The notes under the pieces were generated by a model. That model ran no database searches and had not been told where the DNA came from. It saw only the letters and a program-made list of their open reading frames with translations. From contig NZ_KB913013.1 of assembly GCF_000383955.1 (NCBI RefSeq), positions 2,262,277 through 2,326,276 on the forward strand: DNA of 64,000 nt, written 5' to 3'. Shown in pieces: positions 43,958 through 52,707 of the stretch (positions are counted from its first letter, which is position 1; each line of letters begins with the position of its first letter). This DNA comes from Rudanella lutea DSM 19387 (GTDB lineage Bacteria > Bacteroidota > Bacteroidia > Cytophagales > Spirosomataceae). A program made the position numbers and the translations under genes.

Positions 43958-44836
43958 TTACGTACTCGCCAACCGAATCAGGTCTTCAATGTTATTGATA
44001 ATCGTAGCCCGGTCGCCGGTCTCAATATCCTGACCTACCACCTGATAGCCTGTCAGCAAAATATGGCTTTCGGGGAAGGTGTCGATGAGTCGGTTCACAA
44101 ACGGCTGCACGTCGCTGTTCGACGGTACCGAGGTAATTGCTGTAAACACATAATCGGGCTTGTGCACGTTGTAGGCGAACACCAGCTCGTTGAACGGCAG
44201 CGTTTGACCCAGGTAAATCACCTTGTTGTAGCGCGCCCGGATAATGTAGTTGGCAAACAACAGACTGATTTCGTGCAGCTCACCTTCGGGCAAGAACAGG
44301 AGATATTTTTTACCATCGGGACGCTGCTTGCTCACCTGCCCGTCGATGGCCACGATGATTTTCTGGCGAATGAGGTTCGTGATAAAATGCTCCTGTGCGG
44401 GGCCAATAGAGCCCGTCACCCAAAGTGTACCAATCCGGCTCAGGAACGGATAGATGATATGAATCATCGAGTTCTCAAAACCAAACTGTAGAATATTCGT
44501 ACTAATGATTTTCTCAAACCGCTCCTCGTCGAGGTCAATCATCGAGATCGTTAGCGCGTGGATTTGGTCGGGGTAGTTCAATTGCCGATCCGAAATCTTG
44601 ATCACTTCGCGGTACATTTCTTCCACCGACATTTTAGAAATGTCGGAGATCTTGTAACCATGATCCTTCAACAGCGAAATATTCAGGACAAGCTTCAGGT
44701 CCTGATCGTCGTACGTGCGGATATTGGTATCAGTCCGCTTGGGCGAAATGATATTATACCGCTGTTCCCAGATTCGAAGCGTGTGCGCTTTGATACCCGA
44801 GAGCTGTTCTAAATCTTTTATTGAGTAGTTGCTCAT
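43958..44836 (-). CDS. CarH-like MerR regulator with cobalamin-binding domain
   Basis: A 292-aa protein. Residues 1-75 form a MerR HTH (YSIKDLEQLSGIKAHTLRIW). The central helical domain has Trp139-x9-Glu149-His150 (LWVTGSIGPAQEH), the exact W-x9-EH motif over which adenosylcobalamin sits in CarH and CarA. In the Rossmann B12 domain Glu186-x-His188 (PEGELHEIS) matches the lower-ligand motif ExHxxG, with Ser191 in the Gly position. CarH uses AdoCbl to sense light and controls carotenoid genes. Here the next gene on the same strand is a CruF-type carotenoid gene (196 bp upstream), which supports a light-responsive role. Photoreception is inferred. Confidence 0.88.
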   Translation of the reverse strand: MSNYSIKDLEQLSGIKAHTLRIWEQRYNIISPKRTDTNIRTYDDQDLKLVLNISLLKDHGYKISDISKMSVEEMYREVIKISDRQLNYPDQIHALTISMIDLDEERFEKIISTNILQFGFENSMIHIIYPFLSRIGTLWVTGSIGPAQEHFITNLIRQKIIVAIDGQVSKQRPDGKKYLLFLPEGELHEISLLFANYIIRARYNKVIYLGQTLPFNELVFAYNVHKPDYVFTAITSVPSNSDVQPFVNRLIDTFPESHILLTGYQVVGQDIETGDRATIINNIEDLIRLAST

Positions 44837-45032
44837 GGGCGTATCAATTACGACGTGAAGTCAGCTGAAAATTCAAAGAAAAAGCAAGTGAACGTATAGC
44901 TACAAACGTGAAATGTAAAATGTTGCACAATTTAGCCGCTATGAATGGAGTGTCCAAAACGTATATACCTAAAAATTTTTACCCATGCTTGCTTTTATGA
45001 ATAAAACCTATAGACAAGCCGATTTGTTACCA

Positions 45033-45689
45033 TCAGATCCAAAATAAGAGACTATGTCCCAGGAAGAACAGGAACTGAAACCCCAGTAACCAGGGAGCCA
45101 GCCGATTCTCCTTTCGGAACGGCAACGCAAACCAGACAGCAAACAGGCCAAAGGAAACCAACCACCAGGCTACGTAATTCTGCAACGGGATCGGCTGTCC
45201 AAACCAGGTCCAGAAATCGAGCTGAACCGCTACGGGTTCGATAAAGTAATCGAGCACAACCATCATGGAAGCCGCCAAGCCGGCCTTGAGCAGCCGGGGC
45301 ATTCTGATCGGATTACAAACAGAGCCGCAACAGTACACCAGCATAAGCCAGTTGAGCCCGATTACGGGTGGCACAGCCCATAGGTGCGGCCCCAGGCCAG
45401 CTCCGTACGCGTACTCGCCAAACACCCGTCCGGTATGCACTCCTACCACTTCGATACCGTAGCCAACCGAGATGGCCAGCAAAGCGAAAAAGAGAAACGA
45501 CCGACGCCAGTCGGTATGATACAACAAGAGTAATGCGAGAGAAACGACCAGATTCAAGGGAGAAAGTGGCTGAAAAAAAGGCACCAGGGCGGGCAATTGA
45601 AGCCCAATTACACCGGCAGCATAAGCCAGTGCCATGACAGTAACAATGCGTTGGTGCGTTTGATCGGTAACAGATACGGCGGTGAACAT
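45033..45689 (-). CDS. cruF: Carotenoid biosynthesis protein, CruF-like (DUF422)
   Basis: A 218-aa integral membrane protein with about seven helices, start at 45689 (MFTAVSVTDQTHQRIVTVMA). The farther in-frame start at 45812 lies inside tRNA-His and is rejected. GYGIEVVGVHTGRVFGEYAY and PPVIGLNWLMLVYCCGS are diagnostic of DUF422/CruF, carotenoid 1',2'-hydratases that act on the psi-ends of lycopene-type carotenoids, as in myxol or saproxanthin synthesis. It is beside the CarH-like regulator, but crtI/crtB are not in this stretch. Gene symbol is by family resemblance. Confidence 0.82.
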   Translation of the reverse strand: MFTAVSVTDQTHQRIVTVMALAYAAGVIGLQLPALVPFFQPLSPLNLVVSLALLLLYHTDWRRSFLFFALLAISVGYGIEVVGVHTGRVFGEYAYGAGLGPHLWAVPPVIGLNWLMLVYCCGSVCNPIRMPRLLKAGLAASMMVVLDYFIEPVAVQLDFWTWFGQPIPLQNYVAWWLVSFGLFAVWFALPFRKENRLAPWLLGFQFLFFLGHSLLFWI

Positions 45690-45732
45690 ACCCACTAAAC
45701 TGCCTGACGAAGGGGAAAGTTGGGATGAAATA

Positions 45733-45764
45733 CAACAAAAAAGCCCCGTCTTGCGAGGGGCTTT
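45733..45764 (-). terminator. Terminator downstream of tRNA-His
   Basis: On the minus strand AAAGCCCC and GGGGCTTT flank a 9-nt loop and are followed by T6. It separates the tRNA from cruF. Confidence 0.8.
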
Positions 45765-45770
45765 CGGTAG

Positions 45771-45844
<74 letters not shown>

Positions 45845-46001
45845 CGTTTTGAGAGTGCAAAGATAAGGCGGCCAAATGGGTTTGTCAAGTAAAAGGGAAC
45901 ACGGATTTCAGAAATTGAGTGAACAAAACTAATTTTTCAGTGCATCTGCCTTTAAATCAGCTCTTGTCCATTCGAATGTTCCAACCCGTGTTCCCGTTTA
46001 T

Positions 46002-47990
46002 TTATGGCTTTTCAGCGGCTTTGGTATTGGCAGCTGGTGCCAGCGAGTTAATCCAGGCCGCTATTTTCTGCGCATCGGCTTTGGGAACCTGCGGCATAGG
46101 CGGCATCTCGGTAGCATAATCAGGCCAGTTTTGCGGCTTCGGATTGTAAATGAGGTCTACAATCTGATCGTTGGTATAACCCCGCTTGGCCACAGCCCGG
46201 TACGCTGGTCCTACCTGCCGCTTCTCGGTGTTGTGGCAAGCCAGACAGGTGTGCCGCGCCAGCAATCCCTTCACCTCGTCGTAGGTAGGTGCGGCCGCAA
46301 CAGCCGCCGTAGCACCTTTGATAGCGGGCTTGGCGGCTCCTGTTTTTACACCCGCTTTAGTGGCCGGTGCTGCTGCAGGTTTCTTAGCCGGTGCCGTGGC
46401 CGAGTTGCGCGTGCTCGCTTCTGTCAGGGCCATTTTGCTACCTTCCGGAATGTTGTTCAGCGTGTAGTACGCAATGGGGTGTACAAGCGAGTGCGAACCC
46501 TCCACCGCGCGCACACCGTCGATGGTGAGCTGATGGATGTAGTTCTGACGCAGGTTATCCACAATCAGACGCGCCTTGAGCCCGTCGGCCGACACTTTCA
46601 CGCCTTTTAGCCCGTGGGTTTCCTTATTGATGGTGGGGCTACCATACACCGGCTGATACTTGTAAATAAAGCTCTCTACTTTGTACGAGGCCAGGTCCTC
46701 GGCCGAAGCCCGATCAACCGGTTTGGTAAACTCTACCTCAAACCCGTCGGGCATGGCCCGCACGGCGCGCATTTCAAACGGTACCCGGTTGTTCCAGACT
46801 AACCGCTGCAAGCCTTCGTTGGCAGTACCAGCCGAACCCCAGCCCCGGTTGGTTTCACCCACAAACAGGGAGCCATCGGGTGCCCAGGCCATGCGCAGTA
46901 CGCCCGACTGGAAGCCGTTGCGGAAATCGAAAGCCGCGCCCTGAAATTCACCGTTCACTTTTTCCATGAACACGCGCGAGATTTTGCTCATGCCTTGATC
47001 GCCCACGAGCAGCTGGCCTTCAAACGGACCGAAATTACCTTTCGGGATTTCCAGAATCTCCGAGTTCGAAATCCCCAGAATACCGTGGGGCAACCATACC
47101 GCTGGCAGTTTTACCTGCGGTACGTTTTTCTTTACTTCGTACAGCAACGTGGGGGTTTCGTTGACCACGTTTTCGGGCTTAATATACCGACCAGCATCAT
47201 TTTTGTTCTGGCGTGGGTCTACCCGGGCGTACAGTTGCTCGGTAGTCAATTGCAGCGGTGAACCAGGCATATTGGTCCATTTCAGACCGGCCGGGTGACC
47301 CGCAAAGGCTCCTTTGTTTACGTGGATAATACCGCCCGATCCGTGCCAGTCGCCCTGATTATCGGCATAAAACAGCTCACCGTCGATCATCCCCAGACCG
47401 CACGGAGAGCGCATTCCGGTTGCCCAGGGCTCCAGCCGACCGTCTTCTGAAATCTTCATGGTCCAGCCACGCCAGGGGACACGGCTTTCGCCCCGCCACC
47501 ACTCTTCGTCGCCAAAGGCCACGTTGCCCGTCACGAAGAAGCTACCATCGGGCGCAATTTTAGGCCCAAAGCTGTATTCGTGGTAGTGACCCGACAACGG
47601 CCAGGCATAGACCGTCTCGAACAAATCGGCTTTCCCGTCTTTGTTCGTATCGACCATCTTGGTCAGTTCGCCCCGCTGCGCGCAGTAGAGAGCCCCGTTT
47701 TTGTAGGCCAGACCCAGAATCTCGTGCAGACCGGTGGCAAACTTGCGGAAATAAGGCTTCCGGCTCGTTGGGTTTTCAACGATCCAGACATCACCCCGGC
47801 GCGTAGCCACACCCAAATCACCGTTGGGCAATACGGTAAGGCCACCCACTTCGAGCAAGGTACCCTCGGGGGCCGATACCTTCACAATTTTGAAAAAGTC
47901 CTCTTCTTTGGGCGATTCCTGCGCCAATACCGGCACCGTTGCCGACGCCAGCAGACCAAGCCCCAAAAGATATGATTGAATACGATTCAT
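46002..47990 (-). CDS. Exported beta-propeller sugar-dehydrogenase-like protein fused to cytochrome c
   Basis: A 662-aa protein. Signal peptide to AQE near residue 24. Residues about 40-400 form a beta-propeller of the soluble glucose/sorbosone dehydrogenase or membrane-bound dehydrogenase type (GGLTVLPNGDLGVATRRGDV, LPHGILGISNSEILEIP). Next come a small Ig-like part, a low-complexity Ala/Lys/Pro-rich linker (AKKPAAAPATKAGVKTGAAK) and a cytochrome c domain with Cys582-x2-Cys585-His586 (CLACH) and an EMPPMPQ Met ligand region. It ends 6 bp from the DUF1080 gene upstream, so they form an operon. Likely role: periplasmic sugar oxidation with electrons passed to its own haem. Confidence 0.85.
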   Translation of the reverse strand: MNRIQSYLLGLGLLASATVPVLAQESPKEEDFFKIVKVSAPEGTLLEVGGLTVLPNGDLGVATRRGDVWIVENPTSRKPYFRKFATGLHEILGLAYKNGALYCAQRGELTKMVDTNKDGKADLFETVYAWPLSGHYHEYSFGPKIAPDGSFFVTGNVAFGDEEWWRGESRVPWRGWTMKISEDGRLEPWATGMRSPCGLGMIDGELFYADNQGDWHGSGGIIHVNKGAFAGHPAGLKWTNMPGSPLQLTTEQLYARVDPRQNKNDAGRYIKPENVVNETPTLLYEVKKNVPQVKLPAVWLPHGILGISNSEILEIPKGNFGPFEGQLLVGDQGMSKISRVFMEKVNGEFQGAAFDFRNGFQSGVLRMAWAPDGSLFVGETNRGWGSAGTANEGLQRLVWNNRVPFEMRAVRAMPDGFEVEFTKPVDRASAEDLASYKVESFIYKYQPVYGSPTINKETHGLKGVKVSADGLKARLIVDNLRQNYIHQLTIDGVRAVEGSHSLVHPIAYYTLNNIPEGSKMALTEASTRNSATAPAKKPAAAPATKAGVKTGAAKPAIKGATAAVAAAPTYDEVKGLLARHTCLACHNTEKRQVGPAYRAVAKRGYTNDQIVDLIYNPKPQNWPDYATEMPPMPQVPKADAQKIAAWINSLAPAANTKAAEKP

Positions 47991-47996
47991 GGCTGC

Positions 47997-49880
47997 TTAA
48001 AAAAGAATAGAGTACGTGAGTTTTGATTTAACCGGCACAATGAGTTCCTGCTTGCCGTTGCTGCTGCGCACTACCGGCACGGCACCTTCGGCATTGTCGA
48101 TACGCACATAAACCTGCCCGTCGATCATGTACAGACCATTTTCGAGCGGACGAATGGCGTTACCCGTCACCAACCGGGCATACAGCGGAGTACCGGCATT
48201 TTGTACCGTCAGCTCCCGGCGCAGACCGTGGCTATTATCGAGCACGCGCAACTGATCCTGCACGGTAGCGCCAAACGAGGTGTAGCGGAACGTAGGCCGG
48301 TCCTGATCGTCGAGCATATAGCCTTTGGGCCGAAACCGGCTACCCGTCGTATCCGTTGGCCAGGCCGCCTGATCGGTAGCCAGCGGAGCCAGCATCAGGG
48401 CCGGGCGACCAAAGCGCTGCACCATCCCGGTTGGGCGCGACGAGCCATCGCCCCGGTCGTTCCACATTGGCGTGGTGTCGAGAAACGTGCCGCGCCATAC
48501 CTGTACGACCGAGCCATTGTCAAGATCGTAGGTGTAGTGTACCTGCTCCGGCGAACCCACCGAAACGGCGTGCGTAACCCGGTAAGCACCCCGGTTGTTC
48601 TGGCCCATCAGGCCCGTAGCGGGTACGCCGGGCAGATCCATAAACGAGCGGAGGAGGGTGTTGGTCGGGGCTTCAACGATAATCGGGTCGGTCGATTCTT
48701 CATCGGCAATGGGGCTTGTAATCGAGTACTCCCGAATGCCCGGTCCCGATACAGCCAGACCAATGCTTGGCTTGGCCCAATCCACAAATTTGCTGTAAAT
48801 CAGCTCAAACGGCATCTCACCTGCGGGCAGTTCTACCCGGCCGTTGCCGCGCCAGTCGGCCTTGGCAATCACGGGCTTGTTGTTGATGCGCAACACACCA
48901 CCGCCCCCGGGCACGCCGAGGTTGAACCGATATTCGCCCGCTTCCTGCACCTTGAGCGTACCGGTGTAACGCACCAGAAACTCGTTGTTTAGTGTGGTCA
49001 CAAACGGCGACAGATCACTCGTGGGCCCTTTGGCTTCGGGTGGCAGTTTACCGTAGGCTGGCTCCTGCTCAAACTTACCCTTGTACACCTCGTAGGTGAG
49101 GTTGGTCAGTTCGGGACGGGGGCGGCCATAGGTTGTAATCTGAATGTTTCGGAAAGCCACCGGACCGTGATCGCCCTGGATAAAGAGCGGACCGGTTGGT
49201 TTTTCGTTATTGGCAATGGGGCCACGGGTAGGGCCGCTCAGGTTCACGTTTTCGTGAATGAGCACGCCGTTGAGCTCCAGCCGGACAATTTTTGCGTTTT
49301 CGGTTTTCTTACCCGACGCGTCGAAGCGGGGGGCCTGAAACGAAATTTTCAGGTGTTGCCACAAACCCGGCGCACGGCTGGCGTTTTGCCGGGCGGGGTG
49401 GCCTTCGTAGCCCTTGCTGCCCTCGGGGCGGCTCTCGTCCCAGCGTTCGTAGATCGAGCCATTGTCGCCGGCTTTCGGCATCCGAACGCCCCAGCTATCG
49501 AGTAGCTGTACCTCGTAGCGGCCCTGCAGGTACACGCCCGAGTTCGACCCTTTGGCCATCATGTAGTCGAGCTCCAGATCGATGTCGCCAAACTCCTGCA
49601 CCGTCTGAATGTTGTAGGGCTGGCCATTTTCGAACTTAGCCGGTGGCACATTGGCCAGCACACCCGTTCCGGGCTGCGTGTTGAGAGTGTTGGCCTGCGT
49701 CAGGCTGGCCGAAGCGTCGCCTACGATGCGCCAGTTGGCCGAGGTTTTCTGAAAGGCGCTTAGGTCGGTGAGTGGAATGGATACGGAGCGGGAGGCTGGC
49801 GGCTGGGCCATTACCGATCCGCTCAGGGCTAGTAGCCCGGCGTTGAACAACAACCGGGGCAGAGAGAACAAAGGGTTCAT
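47997..49880 (-). CDS. DUF1080 3-keto-glycoside hydrolase-like protein with PA14-like domain
   Basis: A 627-aa exported protein. Leader LLFNAGLLALSGSVMAQ. The DUF1080 domain covers residues about 35-245: EFGDIDLELDYMMAKGSNSG, VYLQGRYEVQLLDSWG, LFIQGDHGPVAFRNIQI. Residues about 260-370 resemble a PA14 sugar-binding insert (EAGEYRFNLGVPGGGGVLRI). The C-terminal 230 residues are beta-rich and unassigned. DUF1080 enzymes in Bacteroides cleave 3-keto-disaccharides produced by a dehydrogenase. The operon with the dehydrogenase-cytochrome fusion fits that route. Confidence 0.83.
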   Translation of the reverse strand: MNPLFSLPRLLFNAGLLALSGSVMAQPPASRSVSIPLTDLSAFQKTSANWRIVGDASASLTQANTLNTQPGTGVLANVPPAKFENGQPYNIQTVQEFGDIDLELDYMMAKGSNSGVYLQGRYEVQLLDSWGVRMPKAGDNGSIYERWDESRPEGSKGYEGHPARQNASRAPGLWQHLKISFQAPRFDASGKKTENAKIVRLELNGVLIHENVNLSGPTRGPIANNEKPTGPLFIQGDHGPVAFRNIQITTYGRPRPELTNLTYEVYKGKFEQEPAYGKLPPEAKGPTSDLSPFVTTLNNEFLVRYTGTLKVQEAGEYRFNLGVPGGGGVLRINNKPVIAKADWRGNGRVELPAGEMPFELIYSKFVDWAKPSIGLAVSGPGIREYSITSPIADEESTDPIIVEAPTNTLLRSFMDLPGVPATGLMGQNNRGAYRVTHAVSVGSPEQVHYTYDLDNGSVVQVWRGTFLDTTPMWNDRGDGSSRPTGMVQRFGRPALMLAPLATDQAAWPTDTTGSRFRPKGYMLDDQDRPTFRYTSFGATVQDQLRVLDNSHGLRRELTVQNAGTPLYARLVTGNAIRPLENGLYMIDGQVYVRIDNAEGAVPVVRSSNGKQELIVPVKSKLTYSILF

Positions 49881-49991
49881 GCCGTAAACAAAAAGGGAAT
49901 TTGGGAGCTTAAAGATAGCTCATTTTGGCCATATAGGTCAGATTACAGCCAGATGCACCCGATTGCATGGGTAAAAACCGCCTTTCTCCGT

Positions 49992-49999
49992 TATTTTTG
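49992..49999 (+). promoter_or_regulatory. -7 element (TATTTTTG) for the DUF1080 gene
   Basis: Exact TAnnTTTG, 29 bp upstream of the ATG at 50029. Confidence 0.55.
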
Positions 50000-50028
50000 A
50001 GTAGTTATATAAGTGAATTAATTGCTCC

Positions 50029-50793
50029 ATGAAAAAGACAACCTCGTTTCTGTTCCTAAATCTGGCCGTGGCCAGCATCGCCTTCGGGCAGCTCCAACCG
50101 AATAAGCAAACCCCCGAGTCGTCGGAGATCTGGGAACCCGTTCCCCCAATCGTAACGCCGGGCACAAGCTCGCCTAACGCGTCGGGCCTGACCGCCCCCT
50201 CGGATGCCATTGTGCTTTTCGACGGTAAAAACTTCGACAATTGGGTGTCGACCAAAGACAAATCGGCCCCTAAGTGGACCCTGGCTGAAGGAGCCATGAT
50301 CGTTGCCAAAGGCACGGGCGACGTTCAGACCAAGCAGGAGTTTGGCGACTACCAACTGCACATTGAGTTTCGGACGCCCGCCGTTGTTGAAGGCAAAGGA
50401 CAAGGCCGGGGCAACAGTGGTATCTTCATGCAGGACCGCTACGAGTTGCAGGTACTCGACAACTACGAGAACCCAACCTACGTAAACGGTCAGGTAGGCT
50501 CTATCTACAAGCAGGCGATTCCGATGGCCAACCCAAGCCGTAAGCCCGGCGAGTGGCAAACCTACGACATCATTTACCAGGCCCCCCGGTTCAGCAAATC
50601 AGGGCTGATGTCGGAGCCCGGCTACATTACCGTACTGCTCAATGGCGTATTGGTGCAGAACCACACGGCTATTCGCGGAGGCACGCCCTACATCGGTTTC
50701 CCCGACGTGAAAGCCCACGGCAAAGGCCCCATCCGCCTGCAAGACCACGGTAACCCAACCGCTTTCCGCAACATCTGGATCCGGGAGCTGTAA
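50029..50793 (+). CDS. DUF1080 3-keto-disaccharide hydrolase-like protein
   Basis: A 254-aa exported protein with leader TTSFLFLNLAVASIAFGQ. One DUF1080 domain: VLFDGKNFDNWVSTKDKSAP, EFGDYQLHIEFRTP, GNSGIFMQDRYELQVLDNYE, PIRLQDHGNPTAFRNIWIRE. Divergent from the two-gene operon at 46002-49880, with its own promoter. Probably acts on the same class of oxidised sugars. Its shorter form lacks the PA14-like and C-terminal parts. Confidence 0.9.
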   Translation: MKKTTSFLFLNLAVASIAFGQLQPNKQTPESSEIWEPVPPIVTPGTSSPNASGLTAPSDAIVLFDGKNFDNWVSTKDKSAPKWTLAEGAMIVAKGTGDVQTKQEFGDYQLHIEFRTPAVVEGKGQGRGNSGIFMQDRYELQVLDNYENPTYVNGQVGSIYKQAIPMANPSRKPGEWQTYDIIYQAPRFSKSGLMSEPGYITVLLNGVLVQNHTAIRGGTPYIGFPDVKAHGKGPIRLQDHGNPTAFRNIWIREL

Positions 50794-50831
50794 CCTGGAT
50801 TGGGGTATAAGACAAGTTTCTTTTTTGACAA

Positions 50832-50889
50832 GATTACAGGATAAACAGGATTTTTTTAGGCCTAAGAATCCACTGTTTATCCTGTAATC
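50832..50889. repeat. 58-bp palindrome (GATTACAGGATAAACAG)
   Basis: GATTACAGGATAAACAG (50832-50848) and CTGTTTATCCTGTAATC (50873-50889) are perfect 17-bp arms around a T-rich, AGGCCT-containing centre. It lies 38 bp after the DUF1080 stop and may serve as its terminator. Similar GATTACAGGAT words recur in many bacterial spacers. Confidence 0.8.
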
Positions 50890-51015
50890 CTCCGGGCCGC
50901 CGGGCGGTCAGGAAAACTTTTTTGGCAACTCTGCCGTAGTAAACTTGTCCTACATCCCACAGATTGAATGACGGTGCACCGTCATTCAATCATTGAACCG
51001 ATACTGCCTTACCTC

Positions 51016-51942
51016 ATGAAGAAGCCGTTTTTTTTCACGCTGTTCTGTATTGGTTGTGCCTTTCTGACAGCCATGACCTCCCTCGACCGGCCGGCCTACC
51101 AGTTATACAGCCAACAGGGTAAGGCTATTTCGTACAGCAAACTGCTCAAACAGGCGGCCGAGGCCGACGTGGTCCTGTTTGGCGAGCTACACAACAACCC
51201 CATTTGCCACTGGCTCGAACTCCAGCTCACCAAAGACCTGTACGCACTCAAAAAAGAACAGCTCGTGCTGGGTGGTGAAATGTTTGAAACCGATATCCAA
51301 ACCGCTCTCTCCGACTACGCTCAGGGCCGCACCACCGACAAAGAGTTTGCCAAACAGGCCCGATTGTGGCCCAACTACCCCACCGATTACCGGCCCCTCG
51401 TCGATTTTGCCCGCGCCAACAAAATCCCGTTTGTAGCCACGAATGTCCCCCGCCGGTACGCCAGTCTGGTAGCGCGACAGGGTCTTGCGGCACTCGACAC
51501 CATCACGGCCGCCAACAAACAACTACTGGCCCCGCTGCCGCTGACCGTCGACCTGACGCTGCCGGGCTACAAGGCTATGCTCGACATGATGGGCGGTTCG
51601 GGCCACGGCACACCGACTACCGGCACCAACCCACACGGGGCCGCAGCTCCGTCTGACGCAGCGGCCAATTTTGCCCGGGCACAGGCGATCAAAGATGCTA
51701 CGATGGCCCATTTTATCAACCAAAGCTGGCAGCAGGGCAAAACCGTACTGCATTACAACGGCGACTACCACTCCAAGAATTTTGAGGGAATCAGCTGGTA
51801 TCTGCGTCAGCAACGGCCCAACCTGCGCATTTTCACGATTTCGTCGGTTGAGTTAAGCCCCATCGACAAACTCCCCTCCGACAAAGCGGGCCTGGCAAAT
51901 GTTATTCTGGTCATTCCGGCCGATATGACCAAGACATACTGA
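51016..51942 (+). CDS. ChaN-like (haem-binding uptake) protein
   Basis: A 308-aa exported protein from MKKPFFFTLFCIGCAFLTAM. LFGELHNNPICHWLELQ near residue 55 and VLGGEMFETDIQ are ChaN/haem-binding-uptake signatures (family PF04187). The C-terminal HYNGDYHSKNFEGISWYL and VILVIPADMT complete the domain. ChaN of Campylobacter binds two haems, and members are often linked to iron uptake. A Gly/Pro-rich loop (GSGHGTPTTGTNPHGAAAPS) with two His interrupts the fold near residue 215. Confidence 0.85.
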   Translation: MKKPFFFTLFCIGCAFLTAMTSLDRPAYQLYSQQGKAISYSKLLKQAAEADVVLFGELHNNPICHWLELQLTKDLYALKKEQLVLGGEMFETDIQTALSDYAQGRTTDKEFAKQARLWPNYPTDYRPLVDFARANKIPFVATNVPRRYASLVARQGLAALDTITAANKQLLAPLPLTVDLTLPGYKAMLDMMGGSGHGTPTTGTNPHGAAAPSDAAANFARAQAIKDATMAHFINQSWQQGKTVLHYNGDYHSKNFEGISWYLRQQRPNLRIFTISSVELSPIDKLPSDKAGLANVILVIPADMTKTY

Positions 51943-52181
51943 ACGGACAGAACACCCGACCGGCTTACGTGCAAATCAGCAGTAACTCACCGGTTTACTA
52001 TACCTACCATCTACCTACCAACGAACCTTCATACGGGTAATAAGGTTATCGTTGGAAGCACGTGTACTACACTAAAACACCTAATTGTGTAGCTTTAAAT
52101 AGCCTCACCGACACCGAATTGGATTATCTATTGCTTTACTTATCGTATAGACTAAATTATGGAGAGGTAATCCAAAAGCTG

Positions 52182-52189
52182 TATCTTTG
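52182..52189 (+). promoter_or_regulatory. -7 element (TATCTTTG) for the response regulator
   Basis: Exact TAnnTTTG, 21 bp before the ATG at 52211. Confidence 0.65.
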
Positions 52190-52210
52190 GCAACATCTTA
52201 CCGTAACATT

Positions 52211-52612
52211 ATGACATTATTGAAAAATACGGTTGTTGTCGTGGATGACGACTCGGATGACCAATTCCTCATCCGTAATGTTTTCCAGCAGACCAATTCA
52301 GCCATTAAAGTCGTTACTCTGTCAGATGGAGATGAGGTGTTGCCGTACCTGAACGCGCAGGATGGCTTACCCGAGCTGATGCTGCTCGACCTCAACATGG
52401 CCCGGCTCAACGGCCTTCAAACCCTGAGTCAGTTGCGGCAGGAAAAGCGATTCGACGCGCTCCCGATTATTATTTATACCACCTCATCCAACGCACAGGA
52501 GCGGGCTAAGGCGCTTGCTTCAGGCGCATCGGACTTTATCACCAAGCCCGGCGATTACACCGATCTCATCAAACTGGCGCAACACCTCGAAACCACCTGG
52601 CTATCCGATTAA
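52211..52612 (+). CDS. Single-domain response regulator (CheY-like)
   Basis: A 133-aa receiver domain without output domain. The acidic pocket is VVVDDDSDD (residues 9-17), the phospho-acceptor Asp60 is in LMLLDLNMARLNG, Thr90/Thr91 are in IIYTTSS, and Lys112 is in FITKPG. All receiver residues are in place. These small regulators in Cytophagales usually pair with hybrid or distant kinases of the Rcp1 type; no kinase is nearby. It ends in a strong bidirectional terminator. Confidence 0.93.
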   Translation: MTLLKNTVVVVDDDSDDQFLIRNVFQQTNSAIKVVTLSDGDEVLPYLNAQDGLPELMLLDLNMARLNGLQTLSQLRQEKRFDALPIIIYTTSSNAQERAKALASGASDFITKPGDYTDLIKLAQHLETTWLSD

Positions 52613-52651
52613 TCGGGTGCCTGTTGTCAGGAAATAGCGTTTCAACCCACA

Positions 52652-52695
52652 CAAACGCAGAGAGGGCACCCGTTTGGGCGCCCTCTCTGCGTTTG
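52652..52695. terminator. Bidirectional terminator
   Basis: CAAACGCAGAGAGGGC (52652-52667) and GCCCTCTCTGCGTTTG (52680-52695) are perfect 16-bp arms between convergent genes. Confidence 0.85.
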
Positions 52696-52707
52696 TAGCA
52701 GAAGGAA

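Noticed and set aside
44837-45032. CarH-type operator repeats in the spacer upstream of the MerR gene
   Set aside because: Single TACA-containing words are present (CTACAAA, TTTACAT) but no convincing set of direct repeats could be made out by eye.
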